Of a DNA stretch of 64,000 nt, positions 35,133 through 42,421 are shown piece by piece. The translations under genes and the position numbers were made by a program. The stretch spans positions 1-64,000 of the forward strand of contig NZ_WCHR01000002.1 in assembly GCF_008973825.1 (NCBI RefSeq), written 5' to 3'. The notes beneath the pieces are model-generated. The model saw only the letters and a list, made by a program, of their open reading frames with translations. It ran no database searches and was not told the origin of the DNA. The stretch's first letter is position 1, and every line of letters begins with the position of its first letter. The stretch is from Gemmobacter serpentinus. GTDB lineage: Bacteria; Pseudomonadota; Alphaproteobacteria; Rhodobacterales; Rhodobacteraceae.

Positions 35133-37562
35133 ATGACCGGCTATGACGACTCCCTTGATGATGGTGACGCCTTCGAGGCAGCACTTCCCCTGTCGCAGCG
35201 CGCGATGGCCGCGCGACCGCAGCCCTATCTGGATGACCTGAACCCGGCGCAGCGCGCGGCGGTGTTGGCGCTGGATGGGCCGGTCCTGATGCTGGCGGGG
35301 GCGGGCACGGGCAAGACCAAGGCGCTGACAAGCCGCATCGTGCATCTGCTGGCCACCGGCAAGGCGCGCCCGAACGAGATTCTGGCGGTGACCTTCACCA
35401 ACAAGGCCGCGCGCGAGATGAAGGAACGCGTCGCGCGGATGATGGGTCATGCCGAGGGGATGCCCTGGATGGGCACCTTCCATTCGATCAGTGTGAAGAT
35501 CCTGCGGCGGCACGCCGAACTGGTGGGGTTGAAGCCGAATTTCACCATTCTGGATACCGATGACCAGCTGCGCCTGCTGAAGCAGCTGATCGTTGCGGCC
35601 AATATGGATGAAAAACGCTGGCCCGCCCGCGCGCTGGCAAGCCTGATCGACCATTGGAAGAACCGGGCCTGGACGCCGGCCAAGGTGCCGTCCTCCGAGG
35701 CCAGCGGTTTCAACAATCGCGGCACCGAACTTTATGATCGCTATCAGGAACGGCTGCGCAACCTGAACGCCTGCGATTTCGGCGATCTGCTGATGCATTG
35801 CGTCACGATCTTTCAGGCGCATACGGATGTCTTGAGCCAGTATCAGCGCTGGCTGCGCTATATCATGGTGGACGAATATCAGGACACCAACGTCGCGCAA
35901 TATATGTGGCTGCGGCTGCTGGCGCAGGGCCATCGCAACATCTGCTGCGTGGGCGATGATGACCAGTCGATCTATGGCTGGCGTGGGGCAGAGGTCGGCA
36001 ATATCCTGCGGTTTGAAAAGGATTTTCCTGGCGCTGAGGTGATCCGGCTGGAGCAGAACTATCGCTCCACCGAACATATCCTTGCCGCTGCCTCGGGCGT
36101 GATTTCGGGCAATTCGGACCGTCTTGGCAAGACGCTCTGGACCGAGGCCAAGGGCGGCGAGAAGCTGCGCCTGATCGGGCATTGGGATGGCGAGGAAGAG
36201 GCGCGCTGGATCGGTGACGAGCTGGAGGCGCTGCAACGGGGCACCCGCGGTCTGGATCCTGTCAGCCTGAACGATCAGGCGATCCTGGTGCGCGCCAGCC
36301 ACCAGATGCGCGCCTTTGAGGATCGTTTCCTGACCATCGGCTTGCCCTATCGGGTGATCGGCGGACCACGGTTTTACGAGCGGCTCGAGATTCGCGACGC
36401 CATGGCCTATTTCCGGCTTGCGGTCAGCCCTGACGATGATCTGGCCTTTGAGCGGGTTGTGAATACGCCCAAGCGGGGCTTGGGTGACAAGGCGCAATCC
36501 GAGATCCAGCGCATGGCGCGGGCCTCGGGTGTCAGCCTGCTGGAAGGCGCGCGGGAACTGCTGGCCGCTGGCGGCATCGGCGGCAAGGGCGCGGGACAGT
36601 TGCGCGCCTTTGTCGAAGGGGTGGATCGCTGGCACGCCGCAATCCTGAATGCGCGCCCGCAACTGGCCGATGCGGTGGTGGAGCCGCTTTTGCCCGAAAC
36701 CGCGCCGCAAAGCGATATGGGCCATGTCCGGCTGGCCGAGGTGATCCTGGACGAATCGGGCTACACCTCGATGTGGCAGAACGACAAGACGCCGGAGGCA
36801 CCGGGGCGGCTGGAAAACCTGAAGGAGCTGGTGAAGGCGCTGGAGCAGTTCGACAGCCTGCAAGGTTTCCTCGAACACGTCGCGCTGATCATGGATAATG
36901 AGACCGAAGACGCGGTGGAAAAGGTCACGATCATGACGCTGCACGCCGCCAAGGGGCTGGAATTTCCGGTGGTCTTCCTGCCGGGATGGGAGGACGGGCT
37001 GTTCCCCAGCCAGCGCAGCATGGATGAAAGCGGCAAGAAGGGCCTCGAGGAAGAGCGCCGTCTGGCCTATGTCGGCATCACAAGGGCGGAGCGGCTCTGC
37101 ACCATCAGCTTTGCGGCCAATCGCCGGGTCTATGGTCAGTGGCAAAGCCAGTTGCCCTCGCGTTTCATCGACGAATTGCCCGCCCGCCATGTCGAGGTGC
37201 TGATCCCGCCGGGCCTGCATGGCGGCGGCTATGGGGCGGCGGCCAGTTTCGGCACCAGCCGGGTCGAGGAGCGCGCGACCAAGGCCGATGTCTACAACTC
37301 GCCGGGGTGGCGGCGGATGCAGGATCGCAGCGCCGAACGTCCCATGGCCCAGCCGCGCAGCGGGCACGGGCCGGTGATCGATCTGGATGCGGTGGCACGA
37401 TTCACCGAAGGCGACCGGGTATTCCACCAGAAGTTCGGCTATGGTTCGGTCACCGGGATCGAAGGCGACAAGCTGGAGATCGACTTTGACAAGGCTGGGG
37501 TGAAGCGGGTGGTGGCGGGCTTCATCACGGCGGCCCATGAGGCGGATGATCTGCCGTTCTGA
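35133..37562 (+). CDS. uvrD: UvrD/PcrA-family ATP-dependent DNA helicase
   Basis: Superfamily 1A 3'-5' DNA helicase for nucleotide-excision and mismatch repair. 809 residues. Motif I is LAGAGTGKTKALTSRI near 54, motif Ia AVTFTNKAAREMKERV, motif II VDEYQDTN near 249 (the common alphaproteobacterial form of DExQ), motif III GDDDQSIYGWRGA, motif IV RLEQNYRS, motif V LHAAKGLEFPVVFLPG and motif VI EERRLAYVGITRAE. The C-terminal end FHQKFGYGSVTGIEGDKLEIDFDKAG is the PcrA/UvrD Tudor-like RNA-polymerase-binding fold. It stands alone on the plus strand. Confidence 0.95.
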   Translation: MTGYDDSLDDGDAFEAALPLSQRAMAARPQPYLDDLNPAQRAAVLALDGPVLMLAGAGTGKTKALTSRIVHLLATGKARPNEILAVTFTNKAAREMKERVARMMGHAEGMPWMGTFHSISVKILRRHAELVGLKPNFTILDTDDQLRLLKQLIVAANMDEKRWPARALASLIDHWKNRAWTPAKVPSSEASGFNNRGTELYDRYQERLRNLNACDFGDLLMHCVTIFQAHTDVLSQYQRWLRYIMVDEYQDTNVAQYMWLRLLAQGHRNICCVGDDDQSIYGWRGAEVGNILRFEKDFPGAEVIRLEQNYRSTEHILAAASGVISGNSDRLGKTLWTEAKGGEKLRLIGHWDGEEEARWIGDELEALQRGTRGLDPVSLNDQAILVRASHQMRAFEDRFLTIGLPYRVIGGPRFYERLEIRDAMAYFRLAVSPDDDLAFERVVNTPKRGLGDKAQSEIQRMARASGVSLLEGARELLAAGGIGGKGAGQLRAFVEGVDRWHAAILNARPQLADAVVEPLLPETAPQSDMGHVRLAEVILDESGYTSMWQNDKTPEAPGRLENLKELVKALEQFDSLQGFLEHVALIMDNETEDAVEKVTIMTLHAAKGLEFPVVFLPGWEDGLFPSQRSMDESGKKGLEEERRLAYVGITRAERLCTISFAANRRVYGQWQSQLPSRFIDELPARHVEVLIPPGLHGGGYGAAASFGTSRVEERATKADVYNSPGWRRMQDRSAERPMAQPRSGHGPVIDLDAVARFTEGDRVFHQKFGYGSVTGIEGDKLEIDFDKAGVKRVVAGFITAAHEADDLPF

Positions 37563-37589
37563 GGCGTGGTGCTTGTTTACGGGGTTGAG

Positions 37590-37655
37590 AGGGGGCCAGC
37601 CCCCTCTTGCGCTGCGCGCAATTCACCCCCGGGATATTTTCTGAACAGATGAAAC
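37590..37655 (+). repeat. Dispersed repeat, family R (copy 2)
   Basis: GGGGGCCAGCCCCCT hairpin followed after about 20 bases by CACCCCCGGGATATTT and GAACAGATGAAAC. Lies between the convergent uvrD and benE genes. Same order of elements as copy 1. Confidence 0.75.
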
Positions 37656-37743
37656 GGGCCAAGGCGGTGAGTCCCGTCTTCATTGGCCTTCTGCCACGGG
37701 CTGCTGCTTTGGTGCGGCCGCAGGCCTAACGGGGGCGGGCCTG

Positions 37744-38886
37744 CTATCGTTTCAGCCGCTCCAGCAGGTGAAAGCCCAGTCCGGCGATCAGGCCCCAGAA
37801 GGCCGCGCCGATGCCAAGGGCGGGCGTGCCGGAGGCGGTGACGGCCAGGGTGATCGCGGCGGCAAAGCGGGTCTCTGTCGGGCCAAAGGCTCCGCTGGCG
37901 GCGCCCATGAACGGGCCAAGCAAAGCCAGAGCGACGATGGCGGTAATGAGTTCGGGCGGGACGGCCCCCAGCAGCGCCAGAATCAGCGGGCTGAGGACGC
38001 CCAAGATCAGCCAGATGCCGCCATAGACCAGTCCGACATGCCAGCGTTTGTGGCGATCGGGATGCACATCATCCCCAAGGCAGATGGCGGCGGTGATCGC
38101 GGCCATCGAAATGGTATGCGCACCGAACAGTCCGGCCAGCGCCGACAATCCGCCGGTCACCACCAGCCCGTCGCGCACTGGCGGCTCGTATCCGGCGGCG
38201 CGGATCGTGGCAAAGCCCGGCAGGTTCTGCGAGGCCATGGTGACCAGATAAAGCGGCAAGGCAAGGCCGATCAGCGTGCCAAGGTCAAACGCGGGTGCAA
38301 TGAAGGTCAGCTGCGGCCAGGGCAGGCTGAGCTGCGGCAGATGGGCAAGCCCGGTGACAAAAGCCGCAGCCAAGCCACCCGTCAGCGCGATCAGCACCGC
38401 CAATGCGGGATTTCTCAACCGCACCAGTGCAAAGACCGCGATCACCGGCAGGATGAGTGCCGGCAATGTGGTGGTCGCGTCGGGCAGGCGCAGGCAGAAG
38501 GGCAGCAGGACGCCCGCCAGCATCCCGGCGGCGATACCGTCGGGGATGGAGGCGACCAGCCGCCCCAGCGGTTTGACGGCACCGGTCAGCGCAATCAGCA
38601 GGCCGGTCAGCACAAACGCACCCACGCCTTGGGCCATGCTGATCCCCTCGGTTGCGGCGATCAGCGCGGCACCCGGTGTGGACCATGCGAGCACCACCGG
38701 CACTTTGGATCGCCAGCTGAGCAGCGCCGACCCTGCCGCCTTGGCCAGACAGATCGCCAGCACCCAGCTTGCAGTCTGATCCGTGCTGGCCCCGAGGGCT
38801 GCGGCGGCGGCCAACAGCAGCGCGATGGTAGAGCCGTATCCCACTAGGGCGGCAACAAGGGCTGCGGAAAACAATGAGACGCGCAT
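37744..38886 (-). CDS. BenE-family benzoate/H+ symporter-like transporter
   Basis: A 380-residue inner-membrane transporter with about 11-12 membrane segments, the BenE family layout. KVPVVLAWSTPGAALIA near residue 62, IPDGIAAGMLAGVLLPF, and TIRAAGYEPPVRDGLVVTGGLSALAGLFGAHTISMAAITAAICLG are family blocks. No benzoate catabolic gene is near, so the substrate may differ. The gene starts 135 bases past the small-RNA array terminator on the same strand, and read-through could contribute to expression. Confidence 0.88.
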   Translation of the reverse strand: MRVSLFSAALVAALVGYGSTIALLLAAAAALGASTDQTASWVLAICLAKAAGSALLSWRSKVPVVLAWSTPGAALIAATEGISMAQGVGAFVLTGLLIALTGAVKPLGRLVASIPDGIAAGMLAGVLLPFCLRLPDATTTLPALILPVIAVFALVRLRNPALAVLIALTGGLAAAFVTGLAHLPQLSLPWPQLTFIAPAFDLGTLIGLALPLYLVTMASQNLPGFATIRAAGYEPPVRDGLVVTGGLSALAGLFGAHTISMAAITAAICLGDDVHPDRHKRWHVGLVYGGIWLILGVLSPLILALLGAVPPELITAIVALALLGPFMGAASGAFGPTETRFAAAITLAVTASGTPALGIGAAFWGLIAGLGFHLLERLKR

Positions 38887-39020
38887 CTTTGGCTCCGGTC
38901 AGAACCGGGCGACCATGGCGGGGCGGTCGCGACGATGCAAGGGGCGCGCGCTGCAGATCGCTTGGCAGAACGCTTGGTTGCGCCAGATCGCAGGAGGCGG
39001 GAAGGGGAAGATTGAAATGA
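38887..39020. other. Gap between benE and the small-RNA array
   Basis: Promoter region for benE on the minus strand. No clear -35/-10 pair is visible. Confidence 0.35.
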
Positions 39021-39093
39021 AAACGGCGGCGCCCAGGGAGGAGGAGGGGCACCGCCGTTCTGTCAGTCGCCGCCCAGGGAGGAGGAGGGGCGG
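39021..39093 (-). ncRNA. CcsR/cuckoo-type sRNA unit 5 (distal, ends in terminator)
   Basis: On the minus strand, first hairpin CCGCCC-loop-GGGCGG (39070-39093), then AACGGCGG-T-GCCC-loop-GGGC-G-CCGCCGTT (39021-39060). Both loops read CTCCTCCTCCCT. The second stem runs into TTTTCATTT, so it doubles as the terminator of the whole array. Confidence 0.8.
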
Positions 39094-39107
39094 GTTCTGT
39101 CTGCGAC

Positions 39108-39169
39108 GCACCCCAGGGAGGAGGAGGGGGAGCTCGCAAGTTCCATGGCCCAGGGAGGAGGAGGGGCCA
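39108..39169 (-). ncRNA. CcsR/cuckoo-type sRNA unit 4
   Basis: TGGCCC-loop-GGGCCA (39146-39169), 12 bases, then GC-T-CCCC-loop-GGGG-T-GC (39108-39133). Loops CTCCTCCTCCCT. The second stem is the weakest of the array. Confidence 0.75.
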
Positions 39170-39204
39170 AGGATCGATGTTGGGCCGGATGGCCCGAAAG
39201 GGGT

Positions 39205-39269
39205 GCGGCGGCTCCAGGGAGGAGGAGGGAGCCGCCGCTGAACCCAAGGCCCAGGGAGGAGGAGGGGCC
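39205..39269 (-). ncRNA. CcsR/cuckoo-type sRNA unit 3
   Basis: GGCCC-loop-GGGCC (39248-39269), nine bases, then a perfect 11-bp stem GCGGCGGCTCC-loop-GGAGCCGCCGC (39205-39238). Loops contain CTCCTCCTCCCT. Confidence 0.8.
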
Positions 39270-39321
39270 GAGGATCCGGTTTGAGGCCCACCCGCACCGG
39301 CAGGCCCCGAAGAAATTGCGA

Positions 39322-39385
39322 CGATCCCAGGGAGGAGGAGGGGATCGCCGCGTTGCATCCGGCCCAAGGGAGGAGGAGAGGGCCG
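39322..39385 (-). ncRNA. CcsR/cuckoo-type sRNA unit 2
   Basis: CGGCCC-TCTCCTCCTCCCTT-GGGCCG (39360-39385), 12 bases, then CGATCCC-loop-GGGATCG (39322-39347). Both loops show CCTCCTCCC. Confidence 0.8.
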
Positions 39386-39424
39386 TGCAATTCATCTGGA
39401 AGCGTCAGGCTTCCGGTATTGGGT

Positions 39425-39489
39425 GCGGCGATCCCGGGGAGGAGATGGGATCACCGCGAAGCGTCGGCCCTGGGGAGGAGGATGGGCCG
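39425..39489 (-). ncRNA. CcsR/cuckoo-type sRNA unit 1 (promoter-proximal)
   Basis: CGGCCC-ATCCTCCTCCCCA-GGGCCG (39465-39489), seven bases, then GCGG-T-GATCCC-loop-GGGATC-G-CCGC (39425-39457). The second loop is ATCTCCTCCCC, the most diverged. The unit begins ten bases past the DUF1127 stop codon. Confidence 0.8.
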
Positions 39490-39499
39490 CGCCGAAAAC

Positions 39500-39715
39500 T
39501 TACTTCCCGTATGCGGCCTCATGGGCCATGCGGGTGATCATCGAGCGATGGATGCCAAGATCCGCCAGTTCGCGGTTGCTCAGCGATTTCAGCTCCCGCA
39601 CGGTGCTGCGGTAGATTGCGCGTTGGGCCATCGCCTTGCGCAGATCCGCGACCAGAGTGGCGAAGCGTTCGCCAAGACCCTGATGGGCAACCCGGGTGGT
39701 GTTTACAAAAGCCAT
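39500..39715 (-). CDS. ccaF1: Small DUF1127 protein, CcaF1-like
   Basis: A 71-residue basic protein with the DUF1127 module in its C-terminal half (YRSTVRELKSLSNRELADLGIHRSMI). In R. sphaeroides the DUF1127 gene directly before the CcsR RNAs is ccaF1, an RNA-binding protein that helps mature those RNAs. The placement here is the same: its stop is followed at once by the hairpin array on the same strand. ATG 39715 is chosen by the conserved start and GGAAAG upstream; the longer frame reads into the leader. The gene symbol is transferred by context and sequence class. Confidence 0.88.
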   Translation of the reverse strand: MAFVNTTRVAHQGLGERFATLVADLRKAMAQRAIYRSTVRELKSLSNRELADLGIHRSMITRMAHEAAYGK

Positions 39716-39779
39716 CGTCTTCGTCTTTCCGTATCCAGCAGGTCTGTGCGTCTTTTGCTGCCCTGCTTCGTTGAGTTGA

Positions 39780-39808
39780 AGATGGGGCATTTTCTGCATC
39801 TGCACAAT
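39780..39808 (-). promoter_or_regulatory. RpoH-like promoter of the DUF1127-sRNA operon
   Basis: On the minus strand CCCCATCT (39787-39780) is a full match to the RpoH -10 (CCCCATnT). TTGTGC (39807-39802) stands 14 bases upstream as the -35, matching only TTG of CTTGAAA. In R. sphaeroides the homologous operon is stress-induced through RpoHI/RpoHII. The start would fall about 58 bases before the ATG. Confidence 0.5.
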
Positions 39809-39969
39809 CCGGGACTGCTGCAATGCAGCTATGCGGATCGCGCATGGCAGGGCTTGTGAATTCCCCTGCGTCATGAGGCACTTCGCCGCAAATATGGACG
39901 CAGTTCAAACCAGCCCTTGCCCTTTCGGGCGTGCTGCACGAGTCTGGCGCGGCAACAGGAGGCCGGATT

Positions 39970-41067
39970 ATGGACATCACGCGTGAGCTCGTTCTCAAGG
40001 CGCTTTCGGAGATCGCGGTGCCGGGCGGCGGTTCGCTGGTATCGCGCGATTTGATTCGGGCGCTGCGCGTCGAGGCCGGGACGGTGGGCTTTGTGATCGA
40101 GGCCCCGACGCCCGAGGACGCCCGTGCTTTCGGTCCGGTCCAGGCCGAGGCCGAGGCCGCCTTGCGGGCTCTGCCGGGCGTGGAGCGGGTGCAGGTGGTG
40201 ATGACCGCGCATGGCCCCGCCGCGAAACCGGCGGCCAGGCCGGCACCTGCGGCCGGCGCCCCCAACCTGAAGATCGGCGGTCATCCCGCGCCGCATCAGG
40301 GCGGGCCAAAGCGCGTCAGCGGCATCGAGCGCATCATCGCCATCGGTTCGGGCAAGGGCGGTGTCGGCAAATCCACCGTCAGTTCCAACCTTGCGGTGGC
40401 GCTGGCCCGGCAGGGGCGGCGGGTCGGTCTGCTGGATGCCGATATCTATGGCCCCAGCCAGCCGCGCATGATGGGTGTGAACAAGCGCCCGGCCAGCCCG
40501 GACGGCAAGACCATCATCCCCTTGCAGGCGCATGGCGTCACCGTGATGTCCATCGGCTTCATGCTGAAAGAGGAGGAGGCGGTGATCTGGCGCGGACCGA
40601 TGCTGATGGGGGCGCTGCAGCAACTGATCGAGCAGGTGGCCTGGGGCGATCTGGACATTCTGCTGATCGACCTGCCACCGGGCACTGGCGATATCCAGTT
40701 GACGCTCAGCCAAAGGTTCGCGCTGACCGGGGCGATAGTCGTCTCCACGCCGCAGGATGTGGCGATGCTGGATGCGCGCAAGGCGCTGGACATGTTCGGC
40801 AAGCTGAAGGTGCCGGTCCTCGGTCTGGTGGAAAACATGTCTACTTATATATGCCCCAATTGCGGGCATGAGGCGCATCTGTTCGGCCATGGTGGCGTGG
40901 CAGCCGAGGCGGCAAAGATCGGAGTGCCTTTCCTTGGGGAATTGCCGCTGGATCTGGATACGCGGCTTGCGGGCGACGCCGGCACGCCGATCGCCGCAGG
41001 ATCCGGGCCGATGGCCGAGGCTTATAGCCGCTTGGCCGCGCGGCTGGTTGCAGGCGGCATGGCCTGA
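39970..41067 (+). CDS. mrp: Mrp/ApbC-family iron-sulfur carrier P-loop ATPase
   Basis: Scaffold/carrier that loads Fe-S clusters onto apoproteins. The 365-residue product has an N-terminal DUF59 (MIP18-like) domain (about 1-85), an Ala/Pro linker, then the Mrp ATPase: deviant Walker [14 protein letters not shown] near 126, [25 protein letters not shown], and the CPNCG pair near 297 that binds the bridging cluster. ATG 39970 follows CAGGAGG; the frame is open 13 more codons upstream. It ends at a strong terminator before the dcw control region. Confidence 0.94.
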   Translation: MDITRELVLKALSEIAVPGGGSLVSRDLIRALRVEAGTVGFVIEAPTPEDARAFGPVQAEAEAALRALPGVERVQVVMTAHGPAAKPAARPAPAAGAPNLKIGGHPAPHQGGPKRVSGIERIIAIGSGKGGVGKSTVSSNLAVALARQGRRVGLLDADIYGPSQPRMMGVNKRPASPDGKTIIPLQAHGVTVMSIGFMLKEEEAVIWRGPMLMGALQQLIEQVAWGDLDILLIDLPPGTGDIQLTLSQRFALTGAIVVSTPQDVAMLDARKALDMFGKLKVPVLGLVENMSTYICPNCGHEAHLFGHGGVAAEAAKIGVPFLGELPLDLDTRLAGDAGTPIAAGSGPMAEAYSRLAARLVAGGMA

Positions 41068-41091
41068 GGTCTTGACCATCATTCACCCTTG

Positions 41092-41120
41092 AAACGCCCG
41101 GGCCTGCGCCCGGGCGTTTT
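41092..41120 (+). terminator. mrp intrinsic terminator
   Basis: AAACGCCCGGG-CCTGCG-CCCGGGCGTTTT: 11-bp perfect stem plus T-tract, 25 bases past the stop. Confidence 0.93.
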
Positions 41121-41569
41121 GCGTTCCTGCCGGATGTCAGGATCGGGCACAGGGGCGGGGTGCGGCGGGCCGCCTTCCGGGATCGCATGGGACGGGATGG
41201 CATGGGCGCGTCTGGAACTCATGGAATCTCATGGGACCGGCATGGAAAAATCCGGTCGCGCCGAATCACCGCGCCGTGAATCGGCATGGAATCTGGCGGG
41301 AAAATCGGCATATTCCGGTTTTGTTCGTGATATCCTATGGTTGAGTGGCAAAGTTTGTGCAGATTTCCGGGAAAATATGGGCTGGATTGGGGCATTGTCT
41401 GACGCCCTATATCTAGTGGTTCACGGAAGCGTGTTTCGCCAGAATTTGCAGGCTCAAGCCAAAAGACGCTACCAGATGCTGTGCCGGTAGCATTTCCTAG
41501 GTAAAAACTGCCGCCCTTTGCCCAAAGAAAACCGTTGCGTCCCATGCATTCCCATGGCATCCCTTGGTT
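41121..41569 (+). promoter_or_regulatory. dcw control region with ten-base-periodic TGGGA boxes
   Basis: No supported gene in this stretch. Two clusters resemble MraZ operators (TGGGn repeated every 10 bp, as in E. coli). The first, plus strand, has TGG(G/A) boxes starting at 41203, 41213, 41222, 41232 and 41243. The second, on the minus strand, has TGGGA, TGGGA and AGGGA at exact 10-bp steps (plus-strand TCCCA at 41540 and 41550, TCCCT at 41560). The region must hold the dcw promoter(s); TTGGGG-N15-TATATC (41396-41422) is one weak candidate. Confidence 0.5.
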
Positions 41570-41779
41570 ACCGGATGACGGTGGGAAAAGTGAAAACAGG
41601 GGCAGCAAGACCCCACAGGCGAATAAGCAGGTTTCATACAGGCCCCACTTAGACATCAACGGTTAGACCGGCGCGCGGGCGAGCAGACATCTCCCCCAGG
41701 TGGCACGCGCAGCCGGGCCTGCCCAGCGATGGGACAGTCGGCGGATCGAGCAGTGGCAGCCGCTCGATCCGCCGTTTTC
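41570..41779 (+). ncRNA. upsM: UpsM-like sRNA in the mraZ 5' leader
   Basis: The dcw cluster of R. sphaeroides is preceded by a long leader carrying the abundant sRNA UpsM, which ends in a Rho-independent terminator and is conserved in Rhodobacteraceae. Here the same place holds GC-rich hairpin-forming sequence ending in GGCGGATCGAGC-N10-GCTCGATCCGCC-GTTTTCATTT (41740-41779), 114 bases before mraZ. The 3' end is well defined; the 5' end is set only approximately, from the known size of about 200 bases. No protein frame explains the stretch. Confidence 0.6.
41740..41779 (+). terminator. Terminator in the mraZ leader (UpsM 3' end)
   Basis: A perfect 12-bp stem with a 10-base loop followed by GTTTTCATTT. 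As it precedes the whole dcw operon, part of transcription must read through, or a second promoter must lie downstream. Confidence 0.9.
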
Positions 41780-41893
41780 ATTTCGGCCTGACGATCTGGC
41801 CGATCATCCAAGACATTCATGCCGCGGCGCGGGGGCCGGGGCGGACGACAAAAAGCCCAAAGGGCGCAACACAGCCGGGACCAGGGACAGACC

Positions 41894-42418
41894 GTGTCAG
41901 AGGCATTCAGAGGCGAGTTCAACCAGAAGGTTGACGGGAAGGCGCGGGTCTCGATCCCGGCGCCTTTTCGGCGCGTCTTGGAAGCCGGTGATCCGTCCTT
42001 TGATGGAACCCGCCCGAAATTCGTTCTGGTCTATGGCCGCCCGAACTCTGATTTCGTTGAGTGCTATACGATTGCCGAGATGAAGAAGCTGGAGGCGAAG
42101 ATCCGTCGCCTGCCCGCAGGCACCCCGCAACGCCGCGCGCTGGAGCGCAACTTCATCACCCTGACCCAGCTGGTCGAGGTCGATGATGATGGCCGGATCG
42201 TCATGCCGCCCAAGGCGCGCGAAAAGATCGGTCTGGATGCGGATGTGCTGAAAGAGGGTGCGGAGGCGACCTTTGCCGGCACGCTTGATACATTCCAGAT
42301 CTGGCGGCGCGACGCCTATGAGGCGACGCTGGCTGCCGAGGCCGAGATTGACCTCGATTTCCTGACCGATGGTGCGGACCTGCTGTCGCTGCTGCCGCCC
42401 GACCCGGCGGAGGGCTGA
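41894..42418 (+). CDS. mraZ: Transcriptional regulator MraZ
   Basis: DNA-binding repressor of the dcw cluster, 174 residues with the two SpoVT/AbrB-like halves. The first is FRGEFNQKVDGKARVSIPAPFRR near residue 5, the second LVEVDDDGRIVMPPKAREKIGL near 98. GTG 41894 is chosen by the family start (SEAFRGEFNQ); ATG 41819 would add 25 unrelated residues. Likely operators (TGGGA boxes at 10-bp steps) lie upstream. The stop is three bases before rsmH. Confidence 0.95.
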   Translation: MSEAFRGEFNQKVDGKARVSIPAPFRRVLEAGDPSFDGTRPKFVLVYGRPNSDFVECYTIAEMKKLEAKIRRLPAGTPQRRALERNFITLTQLVEVDDDGRIVMPPKAREKIGLDADVLKEGAEATFAGTLDTFQIWRRDAYEATLAAEAEIDLDFLTDGADLLSLLPPDPAEG

Positions 42419-42421
42419 GGC

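Noticed and set aside
34845-37538. 897-codon minus-strand frame opposite uvrD
   Set aside because: It is the mirror of a clear UvrD helicase frame and lacks any domain.
38899-39395. Open frames through the hairpin array with SSSLG and PPPPWA-like repeats
   Set aside because: The repeat peptides arise in several frames from the same conserved loop DNA, have no ribosome sites and match no family; the stems covary as RNA.
39021-39489. CRISPR-like look of regularly spaced AGGGAGGAGGAGG units
   Set aside because: The repeats are only about 14 bases, spacing is uneven, flanks are complementary to each other as hairpin stems, and no cas genes are present. Structured RNA explains them better.
41219-41659. 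146-codon minus-strand frame in the mraZ upstream region
   Set aside because: No recognisable domain; it overlaps the TGGGA boxes and the likely sRNA.
41570-41779. RNase P RNA upstream of mraZ
   Set aside because: The conserved rnpB core sequences (such as GAGGAAAGTCC) are absent; a UpsM-type RNA fits the place and terminator better.
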